Part shown: positions 1 through 11,224 of the stretch, piece by piece | How the letters are laid out: every line of letters begins with the position of its first letter | How positions within the stretch are numbered: the first letter of the stretch is position 1 | Notes under the pieces: model-generated | Databases searched by the model: none | What the model was told of the DNA's origin: nothing | Seen by the model: the letters and a program-made list of their open reading frames with translations, nothing else | Origin: Taxillus chinensis | Lineage: Eukaryota > Streptophyta > Magnoliopsida > Santalales > Loranthaceae | Direction of reading: 5' to 3' | DNA: 64,000 nt | Assembly (NCBI GenBank): GCA_023512835.1 | Contig: CM042091.1 | Location: 49,999,158-50,063,157 of the forward strand | Program-made: the position numbers and the translations under genes

Positions 1-1107
1 TTGTTCTTTCGTAAAGTCTTGAAAATGGGTTCACATGTGGTCATCAGCTGGGAAATAAATCGGGCAATATAATTCGGTCGCCCTAGGAATCCTCTAACCT
101 CCTTGATGGTCCGTGGTGGCGGCATCTCTTGGATAGCTCGAACTTTATCTGGATCGATTTCCACTCCTTTTTGGCTCACAATGAAACCCAACAGTTTTCC
201 CGACATGGCTCCGAAAGTGCACTTTTCGGGGTTCAATTTCAGTTGATATTTCCGTAGCTTGTTGAAGAGTTTGCGGAGTACTTCGATATGATCTTCGGTG
301 CTTCGAGATTTGGCTATCATGTCGTCCACATATACCTCGACTTCTTTATGCATCATGTTATGGAATAGGGTCATCATGGCTCGCGATAGGTTGCCCCCGC
401 ATTCCTCAGGCCAAAAGGCATCACGTTATAGCAAAAGGTGCCCCAAAGTGTCGTGAATGTGGTCCTCTCTTTGTGTTCGGGGGCCATACGAATTTGATTA
501 TAACCCGAGAAACCATCCATGAAGGAGAATAGGGCATGTTTTTCTATATTATCCACTAAGGTATCAATATGAGGAAGCGGGAAGTTGTCTTTCGGACTGG
601 CCCAATTCGGATCTCTATAGTCAACACACATGCGTACTTTGCCTCCTTTCTTTGGTACTGGTACAACATTAGCGACCCATTTTGGATAGTGGGAGACACT
701 TATGAAACCTGCATCCCATTGCTTTTTAACTTCTTCTTTAATCTTTAGTATCATCTCTTGGCCTCATTCTTCGCAATTTCGCTGCATCGGCTTGCACTCG
801 GCTTCACGGGTATGTGATGTTGCACTATATCTGTGTCTAACCCGGGCATATCTTGGTATGACCATGCAAAAATGTCGATGTAGCTTCTTAATAGCTCGAT
901 TAACTTCCTCCCGATGTCGGTAGCTATCAAAGACCCCACCTTCAATTCTTTTGGTTGGCTGTCATCCCCAAATTCACTTGTTTTACCTGGGTCTTCACTT
1001 GGGATGGATAAACGGTCTTCCCTTTCCAATAGGCGTATAATCTCCCCTGGTAGCTTAGGTGTCTCTTCTATCTCATTCTCATCGACTTTAAACACGGGCT
1101 GCTCCTA
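1..1107 (-). pseudogene. Ty3/gypsy (Tat/Ogre-like) reverse transcriptase, partial and frameshifted
   Basis: Reverse transcriptase of an LTR retrotransposon read leftwards; the rest of pol lies beyond the left edge. Visible in order: a pre-RT segment ending in the hallmark IFAWSYQDMPGLDTDI (about 870-835), an RT start with VDYRDPNWASPKDNFPLP, then FSFMDGFSGYNQI, the VMPFGLRNAGATY block, and YVDDMIAKS with the catalytic Asp pair near 310-340, then the connection motif VRGFLG near 70-100. The frame shifts near 754 (between the pre-RT and RT parts) and again near 375-390 just after NAGATY, so no intact enzyme is encoded. The residue pattern is that of Tat/Ogre-type plant gypsy elements (family knowledge), which agrees with the tRNA-Arg-type primer site at 7185-7197. 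Confidence 0.85.
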
Positions 1108-1487
1108 GTTTGGACTTTGGTCAAACCTTTGGCATCTCGTTTCGCTTTCGCATACTATGTTTTCATTGACATTGTGATACCTGTTTATAAGAGAATGACA
1201 AGTTGGTAACCAAATATGATATGCATATGTGATGAATGGCATGCCCCATGAAAGATTTGGGAAACACATTTTATTGGAAGGTTTAAGGAAAAACAAATGT
1301 TCACGACTTCAAAGTACATTAAAATAGAATACATTAAATCCCAGTGACCCGTAAGCATTACATTATGGGGAGGTCCAGGCTGGTCCAATTGTTCAATGGC
1401 TAGTTGGGATCCTCTCGCACTAACTGAACCATCTCGCTTGGTACATGCTCATTTATGTCCAGTACGGCTACAGTCCCCGTCTTGGGC
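1108..1487 (-). other. Intron-like spacer between protease/G-patch and RT of the Tat/Ogre-like element
   Basis: About 380 nt without a recognisable domain separates the G-patch ORF from the RT segment. On the minus strand the RT side begins after a CTAG|GAG acceptor-like border near 1108. Ogre-type elements are known to carry an intron between protease and reverse transcriptase, so the position fits. A single clear donor could not be chosen; GTACC near 1440 is one candidate. Confidence 0.35.
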
Positions 1488-2009
1488 TCAGGTTGGCTCT
1501 TGTGGATAAACCCTCCACTTCGGAATGTAACATTCAAAGGGGGAAAGCTTCTCCTTTCTTCTTGTACCTGGCCTTTTATGCAATCTTGCCATTTTGACTT
1601 CCCTCTTCTTGATAGCTTCTCTCTGTCTGTCGACTTTTGTAGGGACGTAGCCTAGCCCAAACTTTTCGGTATTTTCTCGGATGGTCAGGGGTTTCGAATC
1701 CCTTGAGCTGTCAAGGCCTAATCCTTGCCCCGGTTTGTACCCCTGTTTGATCATAGTGGCCGCAACCATTTTTGCAGCCTTCGAGAGACGATGGTCCGGG
1801 GTGGAGGCGACATTTACCATCTCAAAAGCCCGATAGGAGCATTCCTGGCACATCTTCGTTGCTTTCAACATAAGGGACCGATGCCGGTTTGGTGACGAGG
1901 AAACTTGTCTCTCGAGAGATGCGAGATGAGCTGGTCCCCCATTACAAACTTCATCTTTTGGTGGAGACCGGACGGCACCGCCTGCCATGTGGATCCAGGG
2001 TCTTCCCAA
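1488..2009 (-). CDS. G-patch domain segment of the retroelement polyprotein
   Basis: A 173-codon open segment on the minus strand. Residues about 70-120 form a G-patch-like domain: KMVAATMIKQGYKPGQGLG, then DSSRDSKPLTI and FGLGYVP, followed by a basic stretch (REAIKKREVKMARLHKRP). G-patch domains bind RNA or RNA helicases in host splicing proteins and occur in some Tat-lineage polyproteins downstream of the protease; here it lies between protease (right) and RT (left), the expected place. The annotated Met lies in protease-linked sequence, so this is a polyprotein fragment, not an independent gene. Confidence 0.7.
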   Translation of the reverse strand: MGRPWIHMAGGAVRSPPKDEVCNGGPAHLASLERQVSSSPNRHRSLMLKATKMCQECSYRAFEMVNVASTPDHRLSKAAKMVAATMIKQGYKPGQGLGLDSSRDSKPLTIRENTEKFGLGYVPTKVDRQREAIKKREVKMARLHKRPGTRRKEKLSPFECYIPKWRVYPQEPT

Positions 2010-2688
2010 AGAAACGCTTTAATATGGAGTGATGTCCATTACCTGAAATTCCACCGTAAAAGTAGTTGGCCCAATCATGAGTGGAACATCCAGGAGTTCC
2101 CACCACGTCACGCTTTCCTCCATCGAATGCCCGTACCTTCATCGTACAGGGACGCATATAGGACGTGTCAATTGGAAGTCCCTGCGAGTATATGCAAGGG
2201 CATAATGTTCAAGGCCGAGCCGTTGTCAATAAGTACACGGGCTATGGTGTGCTCCTTGCATTTGACCGTGATGTGCAAAGCTTTTATGTGCCCTTTTCCT
2301 TCTTGGGGTAGCTCGTCATCTCCAAAGCTAATTACGTTATTCAGGATGAGGTTATGGTAAGTCCATCCACATTCGCGACCGAGATGGTTGGAGGAACGTA
2401 GGCTTGGCTTAGAACCTTCAGCGGTGCTTCCCAGGTGAGGTTGGGAATCCTTCATTAATGAGAGCAAAGAGATGCGAGCCGGTTGCCGACTTAATTGATC
2501 CACAATATTATACTCGCTCGCTTCATGAATTTCGAAATTCTGTGGTTTCTTCTTCAGTGATCGGTGTTCCCTTCTTTGTTGCTTCCAGTGTAGGCTCAAT
2601 GTCTTGTTCTACAGCTTTTTCTTTCCTTGCTTTGTCAACTATCTCGGGGCGTAAGCCCGACCGCTCCTGGTCTTCTTTTCTGCTATAG
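2010..2688 (-). pseudogene. Retropepsin-like protease of the Tat/Ogre-like element
   Basis: Aspartic protease region of the minus-strand polyprotein. The active-site motif appears as VLIDNGSALNIMP near 2190-2230, where the usual DTG/DSG is DNGS as in many Tat elements. Upstream residues GHIKALHITVKCKEHTIA form the preceding beta strand. The flap/C-terminal part (MKVRAFDGGKRDVVG) continues in another frame at 2157-2100, so a frameshift breaks the coding sequence near 2160. Its role would be to cut the Gag-Pol polyprotein. Confidence 0.7.
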
Positions 2689-3516
2689 CGGTGGCTCCCT
2701 GGACTACTTCACAACTGTAATTCCATGGGACTGCTTTATCAGTTTTATAGGGGAAAGGAGCAGGAACACCTATGGTGAGGGGTGCAATTCCACGTGGTAG
2801 TTGTGGGATTTCGGTCCTTTCCCCCTTGTCTGGCACGAGACTTGAGGCATGGATAGTGAGAGGCTTGATTCCATGTGGCAGTAACGGGTTCTCCGGAGCC
2901 TTAACAGTTAAGACAAGGGGTGTTGGCACCCATGGCGATTTGTGTGAATGATCTTCTTGGATCATGTGGCTTTGGTTGTCCATTCCTCCTCTTGAGAATT
3001 CTATCATCCTTTGGTCCATGAGTTTTTGCACCACCTCGGAAAACTCAGTGCATTCTGCGATGTCATGTCCCCGTGACATCTTGTGATAAGGGCATTGTTT
3101 TTCCCCATCTATTCCTTTTCCCTGCCCTTGGCGTGCCTTTAGCAAGTATATAGCCATGTTCCTGTAATAGAGTAAACAAATGTGTTTTCTCCATTTGTAC
3201 TTGGGAGACCCTTTCCAGCCGTGCTTCATTTTCGATACTAGCAACATTATTGGAGTGTTTCGGGAGAGGATTGTTGTTCACATTCGGCGTCCCCAGACGG
3301 TGCGGAGAAATCCAGCCATTTTGCATCCTTTAATGCCTGAACCTTCCTTTTGAATGTTATACAATTCTCGATATCATGTCCAGCTCCACCTGCATGATAC
3401 TCACATCTAGCATCCGGCTTATACCAGGCCGGGGGAGGAGTCTTTATTTCTCCCAAGGGTATAGGAGTTACCATCCTTGCTTCTAAAAGCTTGGGATATA
3501 ATTCGGCATATGTCAT
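2639..3516 (-). pseudogene. Gag C-terminal half with two CxxH...GHxxxxC knuckles
   Basis: Minus-strand coding sequence in shifted frames. Two zinc-knuckle-like copies are visible: CEYHAGGAGHDIENC (near 3360-3410) followed by a helix KRKVQALKDAKWLDF, and CPYHKMSRGHDIAEC (near 3050-3100) followed by VVQKLMDQRMIEF. Paired knuckles of this kind are typical of Tat-type Gag and are presumed to bind nucleic acid. Downstream a proline-rich linker with repeated PLTI segments and VPWNYSCEVVQG leads to the protease. The frame changes between the two knuckles near 3247. Confidence 0.65.
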
Positions 3517-4775
3517 TGGGATCGGGTCGAACTCCTGTCGTGGTCGGCGAGAAGCCCGATTCGCTCCTCGCTGCCTGGGCCTGGGCCCTTGGTTGCCCCC
3601 TGTCCTTGGAATGAGGCTCCCGGTCCTTCTTGACTTGCTGGCCTTGGTTGCTCCGGGTATGGTGCTCTCGGTTGAAACGGATTAGGTGTCATTGGATATG
3701 GAAATGGAACCCCTCCTTGCGGCAGGTATGGCATGAATTGGGGAGGTGGTGTAGAAAGATAAGCAACACCGGGGTCCCCTCAGTAGCACCCTGGCGCTTG
3801 GTAGAATGTTGGTTGTATTGACCGGTGCGCTTGGTATACCAGGTTGCTCTCATTTTCCTTCTTCTTTGCTGGTGGTTGAAACCGTTTTGATGCCTCGACC
3901 GCATCACCCTTTAGCTTTCCACCTTTAATTCCACTTTCTACTCGTTCACCTGGATGCGACCAAGTCTGCAAAGCTGTTGGAGACGTTACCGATCAACTTC
4001 TCATAGTAGACACCTTTTAGTGTGTTGATAAAAAGAGTAGTGAGTTCTCTTTCGGTAAGGGGAGGTTGGACCTCCACACTGCCTCTCTCCATCTTCGTGC
4101 ATAATCTTTGAAATTCTCTTCGGATCCCTTCTCCATAGACTGCAGGGTTAGTCGATCTAGTGCCGGCTGGTGACATGTTTGTCTTGTGCCAAGAAGGAAG
4201 TAGCTAATTCCTTCCATGTCCTAATGCGATTTCCATTCAGTTGAAAATACCAAGCAAAGGGATGCCCCAGTTAGGCTTTCCTGGAAACAATGCATGAGGA
4301 GCTTGTCTTCACCAGCATAAGCGGCCATCTTTTGACAATACATGGCCAGATGTGTCCTCGGACATCGTGTCCCGTTGAACTTTTCAAAATCTGGCATTTT
4401 GAATTTTGGCGGTAGCACCACTCCAGGGACTAAGCATAAGTCTTGTGGGCTGGTCATACCATAGCTGTCACTGCCTTCTACGGCTTTCAATCTTTCCTCA
4501 AGTCGGCGTAGAGCGGGAGACTCAATATTTTCCTGAGGGGCTGGGGAACCCACCGCTTCAATTACATTTCCTGGTGCGGGCATAGTGAAATGAGTTTGAT
4601 TTGGGGTTGGAGGTTGTGCCATAGCAGGATGGTATGTGGGTGCCTGGCTTGGAGCCAGGTTGGGTGACTGAACGGCCTCCTGTCCTTGCTCTTGATGGTG
4701 ATTGGTAGTTCCCCCAGTCGGAATTCTTCCTCTTTCTTCAGTCAATTTTGTGAGCATTTCCATTATGGCAGACAT
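3517..4775 (-). pseudogene. Gag capsid region of the Tat/Ogre-like element
   Basis: Minus-strand Gag. The N-terminal part (4775-4221) has a Pro/Gln-rich region, then LRRLEERLKAVEG and the capsid start PPKFKMPDFEKFNGTRCP with YCQKMAAYAGEDKLLMHCF, matching retrotransposon Gag of the Tat group. The capsid continues through AVWRSNLPLPKENSLL / LTERELTTLFINTL (about 4180-4020) in other frames, so at least two frameshifts are present. A proline-rich linker follows (3734-3517). It would form the particle shell if intact. Confidence 0.65.
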
Positions 4776-6545
4776 TTGCCCCTGTAGGGTTTGTCATGAC
4801 TGTTCCAACCCCATGAGTCTGTTTCTCTGTTTCTTCCGCCATTGGGCTGCGGTTGAGGTATTTGATTGCGCCGGGATCCGAGATTGTAAGAATGTGAAAT
4901 CCTGGAGGAAGGCTGCTACCCACCTGGGTACAAGGGAAATTTTATTTGATTTTTTTTTATTTGATATGCATGTATGCATGGAATGTATATGCGGAGGGTT
5001 AGAAAAACAAACAACTTTATTACAAACCAAACACATAATACAAACATTCAATGCTAAATTGCCATGTAAAATGAGAGCTAGTGCTACATGATCTTAAAGC
5101 ACTCTTCCAGTCATCTCCTAAGTAACACGGCGCCTCTTCCTCCTGGGGTGGTCGCTCACCGCTTCCTCCCTCTCGCTTCATTATGGTCTCGATCTGTTTT
5201 TCCCTCAGTGCTGACCTTTGAAGAGTTCCTTCTAGAGATGTTTCTAGCCTCTGGATCTGTTGCCTTAAAGTCCGATTCTCCTGGAGGATAGCCTTCATGT
5301 CCGAAGTTAGCGTGGCTTGTGTTGTGCCCTCCAAGATATGTATGCTTTGGGAAAACACCAGGTTTTGAACTGTGGGTTGGATCTTATGTGGTGTGGACCA
5401 TGCTTGATACATCTTCTTGCCTTCTTCTATGAGCATGGCTCTGCTTGTAAGTGAAGTCACACTCTTCCATGCCAAAGAGCACGGGAATAATCCGATGACG
5501 CCCCACTTGTCTTCCCACCTGCAGTGGTGCATATGCAGTTCCTCCCCAGGGACCTAAAAGTGGAACCCAATTGTAGTCCCCGCAGCTATATGTCATGGAG
5601 ACCACCTGGCATCCAAGGAGCGGCCCAGGTAATGTCACTGTGAGGTTCCCCAACTTCTTTTTCCAGCTTTCAAAGTCTTTTGGTAGGCTCCACTTGCCGA
5701 GCAGAATATCTAGTAGTGTTGTGGCTGGTACTTGATAAACAAGCAGGGAAACGATGAACACTACAGGGGAAATGACCTTGCAACCAAGTACATAGGAGAG
5801 GTAAGCACCCCATGAACTGTCCCGAGCCTTTACTCCTTAGGTAAGTAAGAGATCGGATGGTTTCGGCCAAGATAGCAGGAGTAGGGTCACATCCTTTGAG
5901 CACCTGCTGGACCAAATCTACAATTGCCCCATCAATGTGGGCCAGTATCCTCGGGAAAATGACTAGCCCATATATAGCTAGTGTAAGCAATTTGTGTGCC
6001 TCCGCTTCCGTTGCGGTTTGTATTATTTCTTTGATTGTTGCCCATGGAAGATATTCGCACCCACCGTAAGTTGTGACCGCCGATGAGTCCCATACCTGGC
6101 TTTCCCATAATGTCGGCAAAGGCCCTTCGGCATGACCTTCGGGGCTCGCGGATAGATTTTCATTTTGTTTTCTACGGGGATATCCAAGTAATCTTCCGTA
6201 TTCTTCTATTGTGGGAACAAGATCTAGGTCGTTGAAGTTGAAGCACCGCCGTTGAGGTTCCCGAAATAAATGGCTGCCCTCAGCATATCCGTATCGACCG
6301 GAGCTCGGTTACATGGAGCAAATCCCCAAACCGTTGTATGTATATGCTTTTCCTTTCGTCCGACCCTGCTTCCATATTGTCTTTACCTCCTTAGTGTAGT
6401 CCAGCTGATCTTCTATGACAACATGTTCTGCCTTGTAGGCCTCTCCTGGCGGGAAATCTCCAAGGCGAAGTTGAATGTCTCCCGATGCTTGGGCCACCAT
6501 CGTGACGTCTCCTTGTCCTGAAGGCCTTTTAGGAGATGACCGAAA
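4776..6545 (-). pseudogene. Extra ORF upstream of Gag (plant retroelement-associated domain, DUF7745-like)
   Basis: Broken minus-strand coding region between leader and Gag. Conserved-looking residues ALTIYGLVIFPRI-type text reads here as LLTLAIYGLVIFPRILAHID with AILAETIRSLTYLR (about 5990-5840), the pattern of a domain often found upstream of Gag in plant Tat elements (recalled as DUF7745). The distal part (5290-5150) is a likely coiled coil: ENRTLRQQIQRLETSLEGTL. Frames change near 5700 and 5400. Function is unknown; the family link is from memory and needs a profile search. Confidence 0.5.
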
Positions 6546-7198
6546 GTTGCCATGCCTATATGAATGATGAATGTCATGTTATGCATGATGACAGGTTAGG
6601 ATGACAAGTTAATATATATCAAGGTAGGTAGACAGGATAAAGAATAAACCAATTGTAAAAAAAACAGTTAAATGTGCAGGGGATGACTTAAGGACTACCC
6701 TACAAAACAAAGGTTAGCATGGCATGGAATGAGCAAACAAAATGTGGGTCAATACCCCTGATGGGCTTTTATTGCTACCCCTATCTTATTCGTTGGTTCC
6801 CAAACTTCCTCAATAGAGGGCTCCGTACACCATGGGATTTATCGGAGGGGGATCTTAAAAGGACGTGCCTTAAAAGAACCTCAAGCTTGAGTGAGGAGTC
6901 CGAGGCCCTATTGCGGATAATGATCAACGCGTTGGGGACCGTCTCGAACCTCGCTAACCTAAATTGTGCTAAACCCGGGTATAGGGTTATGCATGTATGC
7001 AACAAGTATGGAAAGCAGTAAATCACCACTATCATGGTAGTTAAAGCGTATAAATAAATCACAGTAAATATGAGCAACAATCAAAAAATTTAGCACAACA
7101 GTTAAATATATACAACAAGTATAATTAAAATAACCTCCTAATCCTTAGTTCTAGACCTAACTCTCTAAAGTGTTCATTTTCCCCCCAGAGTCGCCATT
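6546..7198 (-). other. Leader (5' untranslated region) and primer-binding site of the Tat/Ogre-like element
   Basis: Non-coding stretch between the upstream ORF and the LTR. Immediately inside the LTR edge the minus strand reads TGGCGACTCTGGGG (7197-7184), the primer-binding site complementary to plant tRNA-Arg 3' ends as used by Ogre/Tat elements. Nothing else is recognised in it. Confidence 0.65.
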
Positions 7199-7599
7199 GT
7201 CATCACCTGGTTTTCGTCCGGGCCCTTTTGGGGTGAGCTCAAACTAGACCAATGGTGAGAAATTTTAGAGTCACCACCAACTGTTTTTGGGGTACAATTG
7301 GATACCCTCTACCTCGAGTAGTTTCAAGTGTATGGTCTGCGTTATCGGAGATGGGTTCGGGAGTTGGTTACGTGTAGAGAAGGATTAGCACCCCTACAGC
7401 GCCCTTTCGGTATCTAATTTAGGAGGATGAGGCTTTTCTTTTATTTGTCTTGTCATAACTAGGTTAAGTTTCCTAAAAAGTCTATGATTTTTATTTAGCT
7501 AAGTTATTTATTAAAGTTATGTTTAAAATGGATTTTTCCTAAATTTCTAAAAAGGGAATCCTAAAAATTTTGGGTTTTTGTTTTGAAGTGGAGAATGAG

Positions 7600-7980
7600 A
7601 TCCTAGGAATTGGTTTTGACTTTTGTTTTTTTTTTTTTTGGAAATTGAAGTCGTAAGAAATGGTTTTTATTTCCCCCTTTTTTTTGTTTTTTTTCTTGGT
7701 TTAGAAAACATACATTTTTTGTTTTTTATGTTTTGTAAAAAAAAAAACATTTTGTTTTGTTTTTGGAAGGTAAAACATATTTTTTTTTGTGTTTAAGATT
7801 GAATTGGAACTCCTAAATATGAAAACGTGCATTTTTTTTTTATAAAAGATGCTTTTTTTTTGACTTGGAATGCATTTTTGTGGTTTTGAAAACGTTTTTT
7901 TTTTGTTTTTTTTTTGTTTTTGCTTTGTTTTTTTTTGTTTATTTTTTTTGTTTTTTTGTTTATTTTTTTTTTTTGAAACT
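7600..7980. repeat. T-rich low-complexity tract in the LTR
   Basis: Many runs of 7-13 T separated by single G or short words. Open frames across it encode only Lys/Asn or Phe-rich text and are not genes. Confidence 0.9.
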
Positions 7981-9599
7981 AACGCAATAACATATAAGGT
8001 GATGTGTGTGATTATGGCATCCACAAAAGAGAAAGAAAATCACTCTTTTCCCTTCTTTTTTTATCTTCTCCCTTTGCTCTCTTTTTTTTGTCTCTCTTTT
8101 TTGAGTTTCCTTCTTTGTTACATATTACAATTTTGTGTGTCACGACAATTACAGTCAATAAAAAACAAGAAAATTAATAAAAGGCGAGATAATGAAAAGA
8201 AACAACACAATACAACAATTACAATAAAAACAAAAGAATAGCGTAAAGCAAATCGAAATGAGAAATTAACCCGACTTTATCTTGGATTTAGGGCTTCGAT
8301 TGCCGCAACGTCGGCGGGAAAGCGCGAGTCCTTTCTTGGTGTTTTTAAAGAGAGGTGGCTGGGCGAAATTTGCAACAGACCTAGGCGTGAGAAGCGAGGG
8401 GCCCTCCTCCTTTTTCTTTTTCTTTCTTTCCCTTTTTTTTTCTCTCTGTTTTCGCTAGGACGAGACCAGGGCGAGTTCTCTTCTCTTTTTTTTTTTGACT
8501 CGGGCGTTTTTTTTTTGTTTGTGCTTCCCTTTTTTTTTTGGGAAAAGGAAGAACTGGAATGAGATAGGCAGAATGGCAAAAAGCGAGATAGACGGATCAG
8601 CAGATTGGAGGACCGAATCGAGAGAGGGCTGGAACGAGACAGCAGATAGGCAAAAAAGGAGGGCTGGAACAAGATAGGACTGAATCTTAAAAGGACCAGC
8701 GGAATGGCGAGAAAGACTGGATGTAATCCTCTCTTTTCTGGATTTTGGATCTCTATTTGCGCTTGTGTTTTTCAACGAACAGCCCTTTTTTTTTTAACGA
8801 TGATCTCCCTTTTTCCAACCAATCAACTCTTTTTTTTAACCAACTAGCGCCCCTCGGTCTCAACGAGCCAGGCCCCTTTTTCTCTTAACTCTCTGTTTTT
8901 TTCTCTCTGACTTGGGATGATGGAGGATTCTCCCTTTTTTCTTTCAAAGAATCGTGCTCTTAATTCATGATGATGTTTCTCTTCTCTTTTTTTTTCCAAT
9001 GATCTCTCTCTTTTTTCTTTTGCTGTTTTTTCGCCTGGAATGATGGAGGGTTCCCTCTTCCCTCTCTCGTGTTTTTTTTTTATGGCTCTCTTCAACGAAA
9101 ACCCACACCTTTTCGCAGGGAATGGATGACCGCATCTTAAGGGCTGCAGAAAATTTTTGGCTGGATTATCATTAATTGTTGCATTTAATGCTCTATTATG
9201 AAGGCGGCGTTTTTAATTGTAGATTTTGTATTTTGTCTGGTGGACAGCTTGTGCGGAAACAGGGGAGCTCGTGATTGCCTTCTTGAATTTGTATTTTAGC
9301 ACAGCACATGTGATTGACAGGTTGGTGAGAAATGATTCTTTGTTAGGCGGCCAGTGCATAAAACAAGCCCCGTGAACGACTAGCGAGAGGAAAAAAAGGA
9401 AACCCGTGAGAAAAAGCCGGCACGAAAAGCCAGCGAGAAAAAATCAGCGAAAAAAAAAAAAGGGTCGGAGGTTCGAAGTGTCGGCAGGTCGGAGCGTCGG
9501 CAGCGAGGCTTCGAGGGTCGAAGGGTCGGAGGTGGAAGGCGTACGGGTGCCGCGGGTCGGCGTCGCAAGTCGGCATCGTAAGTCGCGGGTCAAAGTGTC

Positions 9600-9965
9600 G
9601 GCAGCGAGGCTTCGAGGGTCGAAGGGTCGAAGGTCAGAAATCAGCAGGTCAACGGGGCTTCGAGGCTTCGAGGCTTCGGGGCTTCGAGCTTCGGGGCTTC
9701 GGGGCTCGAAGGGTCGAAGGTCAGAAATCAGCAGGTCAACGGGGCTTCGAGGCTTCGAGGCTTCGGGGCTTCGGGGCTTCGGGGCTTCGAGCTTCGGGAC
9801 TTCGAGGCTTCGAGCTTCGAGGCTTCGAGGCTTCGGGGCTTCGAGCTTCGGGGCTTCGGGGCTTCGAGCTTCGGGGCTTCGAGGCTTCGAGCTTCGAGGC
9901 TTCGAGCTTCGGGATTTTGGGGCTTCGAGCTTCGGGGCTTCGAGGCTTCGAGCTTCGGGGTCAAT
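9600..9965. repeat. TTCGA minisatellite with an 87-bp higher-order repeat
   Basis: Roughly 10-bp units of the form GGGGCTTCGA, GAGGCTTCGA and GAGCTTCGGG run for over 300 bp. A longer unit with TCAGAAATCAGCAGG recurs at 9634 and 9721, a period of 87 bp. The array lies inside the LTR. Confidence 0.9.
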
Positions 9966-10509
9966 GGGTCGAAGTGTCGGCAGGTCAACGGTCAACGGTC
10001 AACCCCTTCTTTTTTTTTTTAGACTTTTAATTACCTTCTTACCCCCACCAAAAATGCAAAAATGGATAACCTCCCAGGAATTGTTTGGGGAGATCCGTAT
10101 TCGCCTACATAGGCATTTTGAAGAGTTTTGCATCATCACTTTTGCGGGCAGTTTGACCAGGGGCATTGACCGTCTTTTGGCTAGTTTGACTTTTTCCAAC
10201 GAAAGTTGTTTTGGCCATAACTTCTTCATTTTAAGTCTGATTTGAGCTCGGTCAAGTGCGTTGGTCTCGAATTTTAATCCTCCATCACCTGGTGTTGGTC
10301 TTGGGGCACTTCAAGGACTTGTAGCAAAAGTCATTAATTTTGAACTCCCCCATCCGTGTCAATTGTATCCATCTCGTGCCGATTGGGGTAGACCATTCCT
10401 TGGAAGTATGGGATCATTGTGGACCTGTTCAATAAGGTATATGGCATGGGCAAGAAAGGTATATCAAATGGGGTTAGTATGTCCAACCCGGACAAAATAG
10501 GGTCCTACA

Positions 10510-10889
10510 ACTACCTCTACCCCACTTATCAATTCTACTATCACATGGCAGTACACACATACATTGCATCAATCCACATTTCACACAGCTCAATTAAACA
10601 AGGAGTTCTCATACTCAAGGTATTCCTAGAAAATTCAGAGTTGCACATTTCACACTTTATCACGCTATTCTTTTTTTTTTTTTTGCAAACATAAACAACA
10701 AATGCAACTAGTGCCCTAATGCCAATGAATGCAAATCCTACCTCAGGTCCAGACTACCCCAAGTACACCTTAGAGGCTCAAAGAGGACCATGTTGATCAG
10801 GCACGTCCCTTTAGGCTCCTCCAAAGGACTCAAGATAACCAGATCCGCCCACTACTCCAGGCCAACTAGACCATGCTCTGATACCATAT
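10510..10889 (-). other. Leader of a second gypsy element, with iMet-type primer-binding site
   Basis: On the minus strand the sequence directly next to the LTR at 10890 reads ATATGGTATCAGAGCATGG, the primer-binding site for initiator tRNA-Met (about 10872-10889). The rest of the leader runs left to 10509, where it is cut by the end of the Tat/Ogre-like LTR, so that element probably landed in this leader. No ORF is supported. Confidence 0.65.
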
Positions 10890-11224
10890 TGTCACGCCCT
10901 GGATTTCTAACCCGAGGAAACCGGTTCGTGACTTCCCTTTACCAACGCGTTGGATAAGGGGGTTGGGATACAAGTTCCATACATGACATCTCAAACATCC
11001 ACAACTCATATTCACAGACGGAATCAATTATCTTTATTAAGCACAAACCAGAATAAATGTATACAAGCAAAATAACTTGCCTTTATTATAATTAAATTCC
11101 TTATTACAATATCTCCCAACTGGGGTACAAAGCCTCTCAAAAATAATAATACAAATAACATTAATCAAAACCACAAACAGAACTGTTGTCCACCTTGGTG
11201 TTCCCATCTAATGCATGTAGGTCC

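Larger units (their letters stand above)
7199..10509 (-). repeat. Long terminal repeat (about 3.3 kb) of the Tat/Ogre-like element
   Basis: Element-sense LTR starts TGTAGGACCC (10509 leftwards) and ends GATGACA at 7199, next to the primer-binding site, giving a TG...CA border. It contains T-rich runs (7600-8000), pyrimidine/purine-asymmetric sequence (8390-9090), a TTCGA minisatellite (9600-9965) and a conserved-looking block at 10030-10509. The partner LTR is outside the window, so length and identity cannot be checked. No real ORF lies in it. Confidence 0.7.

Noticed and set aside
7701..8241. Open frames rich in Lys/Asn or Phe on both strands
   Set aside because: They are translations of T-rich low-complexity sequence inside an LTR, with no domain.
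9406..10245. 279-codon frame with GLRGFEASGLR repeats and its minus-strand partner
   Set aside because: The protein is the product of the TTCGA minisatellite; all phases are open because the repeat has no stops.
10870..10889. tRNA-like word GGTATCAGAGC (also 46080, 60779, 63079)
   Set aside because: Only the short primer-binding site of LTR elements is present; no cloverleaf follows, so no tRNA gene.
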